From positions 5,828,001-5,892,000 of the forward strand of contig NZ_CP129613.1 of the NCBI RefSeq assembly GCF_030486405.1: a stretch of DNA of 64,000 nucleotides, read 5' to 3'. Shown here piece after piece: positions 27,861-37,500 of this stretch. Position 1 is the first letter of the stretch. Each line of letters begins with the position of its first letter. The translations under genes and the position numbers were made by a program. Under the pieces are notes generated by a model that searched no databases, had not been told where the DNA came from, and saw nothing but the letters and a program-made list of their open reading frames with translations. The DNA is from Mycolicibacterium sp. HK-90 (GTDB lineage: Bacteria > Actinomycetota > Actinomycetes > Mycobacteriales > Mycobacteriaceae).

Positions 27861-29120
27861 CTACCAGCGCGGGCTCATGGCCTCAAACAACGGATCGACC
27901 GTGCGCATGTAGCCGGTGTCGTCGCGGTCGGTGATCCCGCAGCGCACGTACTGCTCGTGCAACGCGGCCAAGGCGTCGTCGTCAATCTGAACGCCGAGTC
28001 CGGGACCGGCCGGCACCGGTACTGAGCCAGAGCGGAATTCGAGCGCACCGGGCCGCACCACGTCCTCGGTCTTCCACGGCCAGTGGGTGTCACAGGCATA
28101 CGTGAGATTCGGTGTGGCGGCGGCCAGATGCACCATGGCGGCGAGACTGATGCCCAGGTGCGAGTTGGAGTGCATCGACAGCCCCATCCCGAACGTGTCG
28201 CAGATGCCGGCCAACAGCCGGGACCGCTGCAATCCGCCCCAGTAGTGGTGATCGGAGAGCACCACGCGCACCGAACCTTTCGCGACGGCCGGCGCCAGCT
28301 GATCGAACGCCACCACACACATGTTGGTGGCCAACGGCATGGGCGCCTGTGACGCAACCTCGGCCATCCCGTCCAGGCCCGGCGTCGGATCCTCGAGATA
28401 CTCGAGCACCCCGGACAGCCGTGCGGCCACCTTCAGCGACGTCTCGGGTGTCCATGCGGCGTTGGGGTCCAACCGCAGTGGATGGTTGGGGAATGCCGCC
28501 CGCAACGCCTCGATCGCGGCGGCCTCCTCCTCCGGCGGGAACACTCCACCCTTGAGTTTGATTGCGGTGAAACCGTATTCATCGACGATCCGCCGGGCCT
28601 GGGTCACGATACCGTCCGGGTCGAGCGCTTCACCCCAGCTGTCGGGCTCCGCGCCCGGGTGCCCCGCCCACTTGTAGAAGAGATAGGCACTGAACGGCAC
28701 CGCGTCACGCACGGCCCCGCCGAGCAGATCCGATACCGGCCGGCCGGTCGCCTGCCCCGCCACGTCGAGGCAGGCCACCTCGAACGGCGAGAAGACCTGG
28801 TCGACCGCACTGGCGGTGGTGATCATGCCGGCGGTCCCGACGGCTGCCGTATCGCCCTGCAGTACCCGGGCGATGTCAGCGCGAATGGCATTGAGCGCGA
28901 ACACATCGCGCCCGACGATCGCGTCGGCCGCGGCCCGGAGGCGGCCCAGATGCCGGGTGTCGGCGTAGGTCTCGCCGAGTCCGGTCAGGCCCACGTCGGT
29001 GTCCAGTTGGATGATCGCCCGCAGCGCGAAAGGCTGGTGCACGCCGACGGTGTTCAGCAACGGCGGGTCCGCGAACGCCACCGGCGTGATGCGCGCCCCG
29101 GTGATGCGCACCGGCGGCAT
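27861..29120 (-). CDS. Glucarate dehydratase-like enolase-superfamily enzyme
   Basis: 419 residues from ATG 29120. Mandelate-racemase/glucarate-dehydratase subgroup: catalytic KLK in TAIKLKGG, metal ligands in LDPNAAW, YLEDPTPG and TNMCVV, aspartate in LSDHHYWGG and histidine in MHSNSHLG. It is clearly paralogous to but diverged from the gudD at 15030 and lacks its near-perfect GudD blocks, so it may prefer another aldarate (galactarate, idarate) or be a GudX-like paralogue. Third gene of a tight operon behind aldehyde dehydrogenase and KdgD; ATG shares a base with the KdgD stop. Confidence 0.85.
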   Translation of the reverse strand: MPPVRITGARITPVAFADPPLLNTVGVHQPFALRAIIQLDTDVGLTGLGETYADTRHLGRLRAAADAIVGRDVFALNAIRADIARVLQGDTAAVGTAGMITTASAVDQVFSPFEVACLDVAGQATGRPVSDLLGGAVRDAVPFSAYLFYKWAGHPGAEPDSWGEALDPDGIVTQARRIVDEYGFTAIKLKGGVFPPEEEAAAIEALRAAFPNHPLRLDPNAAWTPETSLKVAARLSGVLEYLEDPTPGLDGMAEVASQAPMPLATNMCVVAFDQLAPAVAKGSVRVVLSDHHYWGGLQRSRLLAGICDTFGMGLSMHSNSHLGISLAAMVHLAAATPNLTYACDTHWPWKTEDVVRPGALEFRSGSVPVPAGPGLGVQIDDDALAALHEQYVRCGITDRDDTGYMRTVDPLFEAMSPRW

Positions 29121-30043
29121 CAGTGCACCAGGGCGTCGGCCAGTACTGCGCGGCCGGCGGCCAGGATCCGTTGCAGTTCGGCGACGTCGTCGGGCCTGGC
29201 GTCGATCAGCGGCGGGCGCACCGGCCCGGCGGGGATGCCTTCCAGGGTGACGCCCGCCTTGATCAGCGAGACCGCGTAGCCGGGTACGGTGTCGCGCAGC
29301 CGCACCAGCGGATGGAAGAACTCGCGCGTCAAAGCCGCGATCAGCGGTTCGTTGCCGGTCTCCAAGGCCTGATAGAAGGCAAGTGCGACATCGGGGGCGA
29401 ACGCGAAGGTGGCCGACGAGTACAAGGTCACGCCGATCGCTCGGTATGCCTGCTGCGACACCTCGGCGGTGGGCAGTCCGTTGAAGAACTGGAAGGGCTT
29501 GCCGACGGGCTCCAGCGCATCGGTGACCGCCCGCACGATGCGCGACACCCGGTCGAGATCGCCGGTGCCGTCCTTGAACCCGACCACGTTGGGAATCAGG
29601 GCCGCCTCCACCGCCGATTCCTCGGTGTAACGGGCGTTGTTTCGGTTGTAGACGACGACGGGAAGGTCGGTGGCCGCGCTGACCTCACGGGTGTAGGCCA
29701 CGAGCCCGGCCTGCGGCATCTCCACCAGGTACGGCGGCAGCAGCAGCAGTCCGTCGGCACCGGCGTCGGCGGCAACTCTCGCAAAGGCTTTCGCCGAGGC
29801 GATCGAACCGCCCGCCCCCGCGTACACCGGCACTCGGCCGGCCACCGTCTCGACGGCGGTGCGCACGACGGTGCGCATCTCCTCGGGATCCAGCGCGTGG
29901 AATTCCCCGGTGCCACAACCGATGAACACGCCACCCGGCCCGGCTTCGACACCCCTGGCGACGTGCTGCGCGAGCAGTTCCACGTCGACGTCACCGGTGG
30001 CGGTGAGCGGGGTTACCGGGAAGAACAGGACGCCGTCCAGCAT
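29120..30043 (-). CDS. kdgD: 5-dehydro-4-deoxyglucarate dehydratase
   Basis: 307 residues from ATG 30043, with AAGGAG upstream. DapA/NAL-type TIM barrel that converts 5-dehydro-4-deoxy-D-glucarate to 2,5-dioxopentanoate with loss of water and CO2. The Schiff-base lysine is Lys157 in NVVGFKDGTGD and the partner tyrosine is Tyr132 in VVVYNRNNARY. IGCGTGEFHALDPEE is typical of KdgD. It takes the product of glucarate dehydratase and feeds the aldehyde dehydrogenase encoded just upstream. Confidence 0.93.
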   Translation of the reverse strand: MLDGVLFFPVTPLTATGDVDVELLAQHVARGVEAGPGGVFIGCGTGEFHALDPEEMRTVVRTAVETVAGRVPVYAGAGGSIASAKAFARVAADAGADGLLLLPPYLVEMPQAGLVAYTREVSAATDLPVVVYNRNNARYTEESAVEAALIPNVVGFKDGTGDLDRVSRIVRAVTDALEPVGKPFQFFNGLPTAEVSQQAYRAIGVTLYSSATFAFAPDVALAFYQALETGNEPLIAALTREFFHPLVRLRDTVPGYAVSLIKAGVTLEGIPAGPVRPPLIDARPDDVAELQRILAAGRAVLADALVH

Positions 30044-30069
30044 TTGTCTACTCCTTGTGTTTTCTGAGA

Positions 30070-31668
30070 TCAGTCTCTGGTGAGTTGGCCGTCGATACGC
30101 CGCCACAACCCGTCAGGGTTGCCGTCGGCAATGGCACTGGGCAACAAGCTTTTCGGGGCGTCCTGGTAACACACCGGCCGCAGGAACCGTTCGATGGCCC
30201 GGGCACCCACCGATGTGCTGCGGGGGTCGGAGGTCGACGGGAACGGTCCGCCGTGGACCATGGCATATCCGACCTCGACACCGGTCGGCCAGCCGTTGAA
30301 CAGGATTCGGCCGGCTTTGAGCTCAAGGATCTCCAGGAGTTCTCCGGCCCGCCCGTGGTCGGATTCGTCGGCGTGGATCGTCGCGGTCAGCTGACCCTCC
30401 AGGCTGGTGGCGAGCCGCAACATCTCAGCTGCATCCGAGCACCTCACGAGAACGCCCGCGGCGCCGAACACCTCGGCCTGCAACGCCTCCGAAGCCAAGA
30501 AGGTGGGTGCGTCCGTGGCGAACAGGGCGGCGCGGCACGGGGCGGCGGGGGCGGCGGCCTCGGCACCGCGGGCAACCAACTCCGCCTCGCCCTCCAACGC
30601 CGTCACGCCCTGACGGAAGCTGTCGGCGATGCCCGGCGTCAGCATCACGGTCGGCGCGCTCGCCGCGACCGCCTCACTCGCGGCGGCGACGAATGCATCC
30701 AGTTCGGGACCATCCACGGCGACGACCAGACCCGGATTGGTGCAGAACTGCCCCGATCCCAGGGTCAGGGATCCGACGAATGCCCGTCCCAGCTCGGCAC
30801 CGTGACTGGACAGCGCGCCGCCGAGCAGGAACACGGGATTGACGGCACTCATCTCGGCGTACACCGGGATCGGTTCAGGGCGGGCCGCGGCTGCGGTGAC
30901 CAGTGCCATGCCGCCGGCGCGGGAGCCGGTGAACCCGACGGCCTTGATCCGAGGGTCGGTGACGAGGGCGGTACCCAGTTCGGGGCCGAAGCCGTACAAC
31001 AGGGAGAACGTTCCGGCCGGCAGCCCGGCGGCGGCGACTGCATCGGCGATGGCACGCCCGACGAGTTCGGAGGTGCCTGGGTGGGCGTCGTGCGCCTTGA
31101 CCACGACGGGGCAACCGGCGGCCAGGGCGGACGCGGTGTCGCCACCGGCCACCGAGAAGGCCAGCGGGAAGTTGCTGGCGCCGAACACCGCGACCGGGCC
31201 GAGCGGGATGCTGCGCTGACGAATGTCGGGGCGCGGCAACGGGGTTCGGTCCGGGAGCGCCGGATCGATCCGGGCCTGGTTCCAGCTGCCCTCCCGCAGC
31301 ACGGCGGCGAACAACCGCAGCTGACCCGCGGTGCGCCCGACCTCGCCGGTCAGCCGCGGCCGGGGCAGACCGGTCTCGGCGTGGGCGCGGTCCACCAGGG
31401 CGTCACCGATCGACTCGAGGTTGGCTGCGATCGCTTCCAGGAATCGGGCCCTCGTCTCGATCGGGGTCGACCGGTACGCCGGGAACGCATCCGCGGCGGC
31501 AGCGCACGCGTCCTCGACGTGGGAGCGGTCACCGTACGCATAAGGGGGCTCGATCGGGTTGCCGGTCTGCGGGTCGATGCCGCGGATCTCCTTACCGGTA
31601 CCGCGCACCGACGTTCCTGCGATCAGCATCTGTCCGGTCAGGTCTGTCGTCTGCACCACGGATGTCAT
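30070..31668 (-). CDS. 2,5-dioxovalerate (alpha-ketoglutaric semialdehyde) dehydrogenase
   Basis: 532 residues from ATG 31668. NADP-type aldehyde dehydrogenase: cofactor region GPVAVFGASNFPLAFS and GFTGSRAGG, catalytic glutamate in VYAEMSAVNP, catalytic cysteine in GSGQFCTNPG. The subclass with YAEMSAVNP is that of ketoglutaric semialdehyde dehydrogenases, completing glucarate to 2-oxoglutarate. Head of a three-gene operon (this gene, kdgD, enolase). Confidence 0.9.
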   Translation of the reverse strand: MTSVVQTTDLTGQMLIAGTSVRGTGKEIRGIDPQTGNPIEPPYAYGDRSHVEDACAAAADAFPAYRSTPIETRARFLEAIAANLESIGDALVDRAHAETGLPRPRLTGEVGRTAGQLRLFAAVLREGSWNQARIDPALPDRTPLPRPDIRQRSIPLGPVAVFGASNFPLAFSVAGGDTASALAAGCPVVVKAHDAHPGTSELVGRAIADAVAAAGLPAGTFSLLYGFGPELGTALVTDPRIKAVGFTGSRAGGMALVTAAAARPEPIPVYAEMSAVNPVFLLGGALSSHGAELGRAFVGSLTLGSGQFCTNPGLVVAVDGPELDAFVAAASEAVAASAPTVMLTPGIADSFRQGVTALEGEAELVARGAEAAAPAAPCRAALFATDAPTFLASEALQAEVFGAAGVLVRCSDAAEMLRLATSLEGQLTATIHADESDHGRAGELLEILELKAGRILFNGWPTGVEVGYAMVHGGPFPSTSDPRSTSVGARAIERFLRPVCYQDAPKSLLPSAIADGNPDGLWRRIDGQLTRD

Positions 31669-31724
31669 AAGGGCACGGTACGACCCCTATAAATACATGT
31701 CCAAGTCAAATTTGCCGCCTACTG

Positions 31725-31739
31725 ATGCACACATTGCAT
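31725..31739. promoter_or_regulatory. Small palindrome between divergent genes
   Basis: ATGCA-CACAT-TGCAT sits in the 113-bp AT-richer gap between the aldehyde dehydrogenase operon (start 31668) and the hydrolase at 31782. It may be the operator for the LysR or IclR regulator of the island. Five-bp arms are weak evidence. Confidence 0.3.
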
Positions 31740-31781
31740 TAGTCCGTTTCGTCCGTATCGCGAGGTCCGTTCGCGCAAGAT

Positions 31782-32927
31782 GTGGCGATGGAAACCGTGC
31801 ACGGCCACTGCGAAGCCCGCTTCACCACGATCCGCGACGCGCTGACCGAGGCCATCGCGGAGGGCGAGGAGACCGGCGCGGCCATCGCGATCGACATCGA
31901 CGGGGAGCTCGTCGTCGACATGTGGGGCGGGCACGCCGACGCGGCAGGAACCACCCCGTGGGCCGAGGACACCATCGTCAACGTCTGGTCGTCCACCAAG
32001 ACCGTGACGGCCCTTGCCGGGCTGATGCTGATCGACCGGGGCGTGGTCGCCGCGGACGACCCGGTGGCCGAGCATTGGCCCGAGTTCGCCGCAAATGGCA
32101 AGCAGGACATCGAGTTCCGGCATCTACTGACCCACAGTTCGGGGCTTTCCGGGTGGGACCAGCCGTTCGCGATCGAAGACAGCTACGACTGGGAGAAATC
32201 CACCGCTGCGCTGGCCGCGCAGGCACCGTGGTGGGCGCCGGGCACCGCATCCGGCTACCACGCCCTGACCCATGGCCACCTGATCGGCGAGGTGCTGCGG
32301 CGGGTCACCGGAAAGACGCTCAAAGAATTTGTCCGTGAAGAGATCTCGGGTCCGCTCGGCGCCGATTTCCAGATCGGCGCCCGACCCGAAGACCACGACC
32401 GCATCGCCGACATCATCCCGTCCGACGAACCGCTCAACCTGCCGCTGGACCAGCTCTCCGAGATCGCCCTCAAGACGTTCACGGGCACACCCTCACCGAC
32501 GATCGCGAACACCGCGGACTGGCGCGCCGCCGACATCGGGGCGGCCAACGGCCACGGCAACGCCCGATCGCTGGCCCGGATCCTGTCGGTGATCTCGTTG
32601 GGTGGCACGGTGGACGGCGTCACGCTGCTCAAGCCCGAGACAGTGGAGTCGATCTTCGAGCTGCAACTCGACAGCGCCGATCTGGTGCTGCTCGGCCACC
32701 CGGTGCGCTGGGGACTGGGATTCGGCCTGCCGCAGACACAAACCGTGCCCTACGTCCCCGAAGGCAAGATCTGCTTCTGGGGCGGTTGGGGTGGTTCCTG
32801 GGAGACGATGAACCCCGATCACAACGCCACATTCGCCTATGTGATGAACAAGATGGGCCCCGGCGTCGAGGGCTCCGAGCGCACCGCCCGGTACCTTAAC
32901 CTCTTCTACGAAGCCCTGCGCGCCTGA
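31782..32927 (+). CDS. Serine beta-lactamase-like hydrolase/esterase
   Basis: 381 residues from GTG 31782; ATG 31788 would be two residues shorter. Class C beta-lactamase fold: SSTK (Ser70, Lys73) in NVWSSTKTVTALAGL, tyrosine in SGYHALTHGHLIGEVLRRVT, and a HSSGLSGWD block. Family members in mycobacteria (LipD/LipL/EstB type) are esterases acting on lipids rather than beta-lactams. No signal peptide, so cytoplasmic. Convergent with the next gene, overlapping by 22 nt. Confidence 0.88.
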   Translation: MAMETVHGHCEARFTTIRDALTEAIAEGEETGAAIAIDIDGELVVDMWGGHADAAGTTPWAEDTIVNVWSSTKTVTALAGLMLIDRGVVAADDPVAEHWPEFAANGKQDIEFRHLLTHSSGLSGWDQPFAIEDSYDWEKSTAALAAQAPWWAPGTASGYHALTHGHLIGEVLRRVTGKTLKEFVREEISGPLGADFQIGARPEDHDRIADIIPSDEPLNLPLDQLSEIALKTFTGTPSPTIANTADWRAADIGAANGHGNARSLARILSVISLGGTVDGVTLLKPETVESIFELQLDSADLVLLGHPVRWGLGFGLPQTQTVPYVPEGKICFWGGWGGSWETMNPDHNATFAYVMNKMGPGVEGSERTARYLNLFYEALRA

Positions 32928-33316
32928 CCACGCGCCTCGAGACGACGCAGCACGTCGCCGCCCAGCACCCGCAGCTCCTGATCCGGCGCCGACGGCAACA
33001 GCGTCACGCCGTCGGCCACCCCGGCCGCCTCGATATCGGCGATCAATCCGGTCAGGCCGTCGATCGTCCCGACATAGCGCACCTCGGCGTCCGAACCGGC
33101 GACGGTGAGACTGCAGCGCGCCGAACGGTAGTCCCCGGCCACCGCCACGGTGACATCGAGGATCACCGAGACGGTGTCGTCCTCGGATTTCAGGCCGGAC
33201 CGGATCCGCCGCGCCTGGGCCAGGTCGGGCGCAGAGATCCGCGCAGTCGGCTGGTCGCCGTCGGTCAGCTCGGTCCAGGACTCGGCATCCGCCACGAATA
33301 TCCGCACCCCGGCCAC
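32906..33316 (-). CDS. Hypothetical protein with LLM-oxidoreductase C-terminus-like segment
   Basis: 136 residues from GTG 33316. Not recognised as a known family. The last half (VRYVGTIDGLTGLIADIEAA, GVADGVTLLPSAPDQELRVL, LRRLEARGQARR) resembles the C-terminal region of luciferase-like flavin monooxygenases, where a GTPE-VAD helix is followed by a P-x-LRxRG end. The flavin barrel itself is absent. It could be a truncated relic or a small stand-alone domain. Codon use is normal for the region. Confidence 0.55.
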   Translation of the reverse strand: MAGVRIFVADAESWTELTDGDQPTARISAPDLAQARRIRSGLKSEDDTVSVILDVTVAVAGDYRSARCSLTVAGSDAEVRYVGTIDGLTGLIADIEAAGVADGVTLLPSAPDQELRVLGGDVLRRLEARGQARRAS

Positions 33317-33371
33317 GCTAAGTGCAAATACCGCACCTGCACAGAGTTACGTTCAGGCGGAATCCAAGGGA

Positions 33372-34340
33372 CTACCGCGCGTCGCGGACCCGGGTCTTGT
33401 ACAGGCTGGCGACGGTGGTGATCAACAGGGTCACGATGATCACGCCGAGGCTGGCCAGGGTCGGGATCTCCGGGACGTGGACGGGCTCGCCGCCGTTGAT
33501 GAACGGCAGTTCGTTCTCGTGCAGCGCGTGCAGCACGAGCTTCACCCCGATGAAGGCCAGGATGAAGGCCAGCCCCTGGGACAGGTAGACCAGCCGCTTG
33601 AGCAGGTCGCCGAGCAGGAAGTACAGCTGGCGCAGGCCCATCAGCGCGAATACGTTGGCCGTGAACACCAGGTAGGGCTCCTGGGTGAGCCCGTAGATGG
33701 CCGGGATCGAATCCAGCGCGAACAGCAGGTCGGTGGTGCCCAGGGCCACGATCACCAGGAACATCGGCGTCATCAGCCGTTGACCGTTCTCGTGGATCCA
33801 GAGCCGCAGCCCGTCCCACTTGTCGGTGGTGCGCAGGTGCTTGCGCGCGAACCGCACGACCGAGTTGTCGCCGTCGTCGTCGTGGTCGGTGTCACGGACC
33901 AGGTTGATCGCGGTGTACACCAGGAACGCGCCGAAAATGTAGAAGACCCAGGAGAACTGGTTGATGGCCACCGCGCCCAGCGCGATGAAGATGCCGCGGA
34001 AGATCAGCGCCAGGATGATGCCGACCAGAAGGGCCTGCTGCTGATAGATCCTCGGCACCTTGAAGCTGGCCATGATGATCAAGAAGATGAACAGGTTGTC
34101 CACCGAGAGTGAATATTCGGTGAGCCAGCCGGCGAAGAACTCCAACCCGAACTGGCTGCCGTGGAAGAACCACACCCACACGCCGAACAGCACCGCCATG
34201 CCGATGTAGATCGACAGGTACGTCGCGGTCTCCCGCGTTGTGGGTTCGTGCGGGCGTCGCCCGATCACGACGACGTCGAACAGCAGAACGGCGATCGTCA
34301 CCGCGAGAGTGACTATCCATTCCAGCTGGGTTACCTGCAT
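33372..34340 (-). CDS. terC: TerC/Alx-family membrane protein, probable Mn2+ exporter
   Basis: 322 residues from ATG 34340, with GGAGG 9-13 nt upstream. About eight to nine membrane helices; TerC signatures with conserved acidic residues in the membrane are EYSLSVDNLFIFLIIM and LLFALDSIPAIYGLTQEPY. TerC/Alx proteins export manganese, including metalation of secreted proteins in some bacteria. The leader carries a manganese riboswitch at 34368-34469, which makes the metal assignment firm. Divergent from the NRPS operon. Confidence 0.93.
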   Translation of the reverse strand: MQVTQLEWIVTLAVTIAVLLFDVVVIGRRPHEPTTRETATYLSIYIGMAVLFGVWVWFFHGSQFGLEFFAGWLTEYSLSVDNLFIFLIIMASFKVPRIYQQQALLVGIILALIFRGIFIALGAVAINQFSWVFYIFGAFLVYTAINLVRDTDHDDDGDNSVVRFARKHLRTTDKWDGLRLWIHENGQRLMTPMFLVIVALGTTDLLFALDSIPAIYGLTQEPYLVFTANVFALMGLRQLYFLLGDLLKRLVYLSQGLAFILAFIGVKLVLHALHENELPFINGGEPVHVPEIPTLASLGVIIVTLLITTVASLYKTRVRDAR

Positions 34341-34348
34341 CGAGAAAT

Positions 34349-34373
34349 CCTCCGGTCGTCAACGCGCCGGAGG
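34349..34373 (-). promoter_or_regulatory. Shine-Dalgarno-masking hairpin of terC
   Basis: In the terC mRNA, CCUCCGG (complement of 34367-34373) can pair perfectly with CCGGAGG (complement of 34349-34355), which contains the ribosome binding site 8 nt before the ATG. Loop 11 nt. The same CCUCCG also closes P1 of the aptamer, so the two pairings exclude each other. Confidence 0.75.
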
Positions 34374-34469
34374 TCTCTTCCACCGGCAGCGCGCACCGGC
34401 CTGCGACACCGATCGACCCATGACGATCGACGTGATGACGACATCGCAGCGAAGGAATACTCCCCTCCG
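34368..34469 (-). ncRNA. Manganese riboswitch (yybP-ykoY motif)
   Basis: The transcript upstream of terC contains GGGGAGUA (complement of 34458-34465), the invariant L1 of the yybP-ykoY aptamer, followed by a long arm CUGCGA...UCGCAG holding UCACGUCGAUC, a short GC hairpin CCGG...CCGG, and GGAAGAGACCUCC, the L3 partner. P1 is CGGAGG (complement of 34464-34469) with CCUCCG (complement of 34368-34373). This matches the three-way junction of the Mn2+ riboswitch, which commonly controls TerC/MntP exporters. Expected mode: Mn2+ stabilises P1, freeing the Shine-Dalgarno, an ON switch for translation. Confidence 0.85.
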
Positions 34470-34555
34470 CCGACCAGTGTGCCTGACGAGGCGGACTAAT
34501 CGAAATCGAACGGGCACGCCGCCCCGACCATCGAGCCGACACGGCAGCGGCTTAG

Positions 34556-34561
34556 TAGTTT
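34556..34561 (+). promoter_or_regulatory. -10 box for the NRPS operon
   Basis: TAGTTT (TANNNT) ends 6 nt before GTG 34568, pointing to a leaderless mRNA and supporting that start. It lies in the same intergenic stretch as the terC leader. Confidence 0.5.
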
Positions 34562-34567
34562 GTACTC

Positions 34568-37500
34568 GTGACAGCCCCGGCCAGTGAGCACGAGATTCCC
34601 CCGCAGTACGTGCGATCCCCACAAGCGCCCGAGCCACGCACCCTCGTCGACATCCTGCACGACACCGCGCGGCGTTTTCCGGACGCGCCCGCCCTCGACG
34701 ACGGCACCGTGCAGCTGACCTACTCCGAGCTGACCGCCGACGTCGCCGACAGCGTGGCTTGGCTTGCCGCCCGCGGTATCGGCCGCGGCGACAAGGTCGG
34801 AATCCGGATGCCTTCGGGCAGCTACGCGCTCTATGTGGCGATCCTGTCCGTACTGGCCTGCGGCGCCGCCTACGTCCCCGTGGACGCCGACGACCCCGAC
34901 GAACGCGCCGAGCTGGTGTTCGGCGAGGCCAACGTGGTCGGCGTGATCACCGAGCAAGGGCTGGTGCGCGGCCCCGGTTCGTCCCGCGGCTGGCGGGCCG
35001 CCGCCCCGCTGGGGCGCGACGACGCCTGGATCATCTTCACCTCGGGCTCGACGGGAACCCCGAAGGGTGTCGCGGTGACGCATCGCAGCGCCGCGGCGTT
35101 CGTCGACGCGGAAGCGCAGATGTTCCTGCAGGACAATCCGATCGGTCCGGGCGACCGCGTACTGGCCGGCCTCTCGGTCGCCTTCGACGCGTCGTGCGAG
35201 GAGATGTGGCTGGCCTGGCGGCACGGCGCGTGCCTGGTGCCCGCCCCGCGCTCGCTGGTGCGCAGCGGTATGGATCTGGGCCCCTGGCTGGTGAGCCGCG
35301 ACATCACCGTGGTGTCCACGGTGCCGACCCTGGCGGCACTGTGGCCGGCCGAGGCGTTGGAGGCCGTGCGGCTGTTGATCTTCGGGGGCGAGGCCTGCCC
35401 GCCCGAACTGGCCGCACGCCTGGCGGTGGACGGCCGCGAGGTGTGGAACACCTACGGCCCCACCGAGGCGACGGTGGTGGCCTGCGCCGCGCCGCTGGAC
35501 GGGCAGGGGCCCGTCAGCATCGGTCTGCCGCTGGCCGGGTGGGATCTGGCGGTGGTGAACGCCGAGGGCCTGCCGGTGCCGATCGGCGAGGTCGGCGAAC
35601 TGGTGATCGGCGGCGTGGGCCTGGCCCGCTACCTCGACCCGGAGAAGGATGCCGAGAAGTACGCGGCCATGCCGACACTGGGCTGGAGCCGGGCCTACCG
35701 CAGCGGTGACCTGGTTCGGCTGGAAGCCGACGGGCTCTACTTCCAGGGCCGCGCCGACGATCAGGTGAAGGTCGGCGGACGCCGCATCGAACTGGGCGAG
35801 GTGGACAACGCCCTCGTGCACCTGCCCGGGGTGAGCGGCGGCGCGGCCGCGGTGCGCAAGACCGCCAGCGGCACCCCGCTGCTGGTCGGCTACATCGCCA
35901 GCACCGACCCCGAGTTCGACCTGGCCGCAGCCCGGGCCGCCCTGTCCGAATCGCTACCGGCCGCCCTGGTGCCCCGGCTCGTGCTGCTCGACGAACTGCC
36001 GACCCGCACCTCGGGCAAGGTGGACCGCAACGCGCTGCCGTGGCCACCGCCCGGCGACGCCGAGCCGGACGCCCCCGAGCTCGCGGGCACCATGGGCTGG
36101 CTGGCCGGCTTGTGGCGCGACGTGCTCGGCACGCCCGTCGAAGGGCCCGAGGCCGATTTCATCGCGCTCGGCGGTGGCTCCCTGTCCGCGGCACAGTTGG
36201 TGGCCGCGCTGCGCCGGCGCTATCCGTTGGTGACCGTCGCCGATCTCTACGACCACCCGCGGCTGGGGTCGCTGGCCGGGTACCTCGACGAGCTCAAGCC
36301 GCCACCGCAGATCCAATCCCGCGAGGTCAAACCCACCCCGCTGCTCACCCAGGCCGCCCAGGTGGCGCTGTCGCTACCGCTGGCCACCCTGACCGGCATG
36401 CAGTGGGTGGTGTGGCTGGCGCTGCTGAACAACGTGGCCGCCGAACTGGGTCTCGTGTCGTGGGCACACCCGCTGAGCTGGTGGTGGGTGCTGGCCGGCT
36501 TCCTACTGTTCGTCACGCCGCTGGGCCGGATGGGTATCGCGGTGCTGTTCGCCCGGATGCTGCTGGGCGGGCTGCAACCTGGCACCTACCGGCGCGGCGG
36601 AGCGGTGCACCTGCGGGTGTGGATCGCCGAACGGCTCGCCGATGCCAGCGGCGCGGAGAACCTCGCCGGCGCACCGTGGATGGTCTATTACGCCCGCGCC
36701 CTGGGCAACAGCGTCGGCAAGGGCGTCGACATGCATTCCGCGCCGCCGGTGACCGGCATGCTGAAGATCGGTCACCGCGCCTCGGTCGAGCCCGAAGTGG
36801 ACCTGACCGGGCACTGGATCGACGGCGACCAGTTCCACGTCGGGCCGGTGTCGATCGGCAACGACGCGACGATCGGGGCCCGCACCACCCTGCTGCCCGG
36901 CGCGACCATCGGCAAGAACGCCGATGTGGCCCCCGGATCCGCGGTGATCGGCAAGGTCAAGAACGGTCAGTTCTGGAAGGGCTCGCCCGCGGTGAAATCC
37001 GGCAAGGCGCGTCATCCATGGCCCGATCACCGGCCGGGACGCGCCCCGCTGTGGGTCGCGGTGTACGGCGTCTCCTCGCTTCTGCTGGCCGGCCTTCCGT
37101 TGCTCGCCTTGGCCGCGGGCCTGGCCGTGATCGTCTGGGGCGTGCACGACACCACCTCGCCGGCGGATGCCCTGCTGCCCGCGCTGGCCTGGACCCCGGC
37201 CGCAGCCGTCGTCGCTCTGCTGGCCTACGCGGCGCTGACGGTGATCGGGGTCCGGATCCTGTCGATCCGGCTCTCGGAGGGCTACCACCCGGTGCGCAGC
37301 CGGGTGGGCTGGCAGCTGTGGACCACAGAACGCCTGATGGACGCGGCCCGCAACTACCTGTTCCCGATCTACGCCAGCCTGCTCACGCCCTGGTGGCTGC
37401 GACTGCTCGGCGCGAAAGTCGGTAAGGACACCGAGATCTCGACGGCATTGTTCACCCCCAAGTTCACCGAGGTGCAGGACGGCGCGTTCCTGGCCGACGA

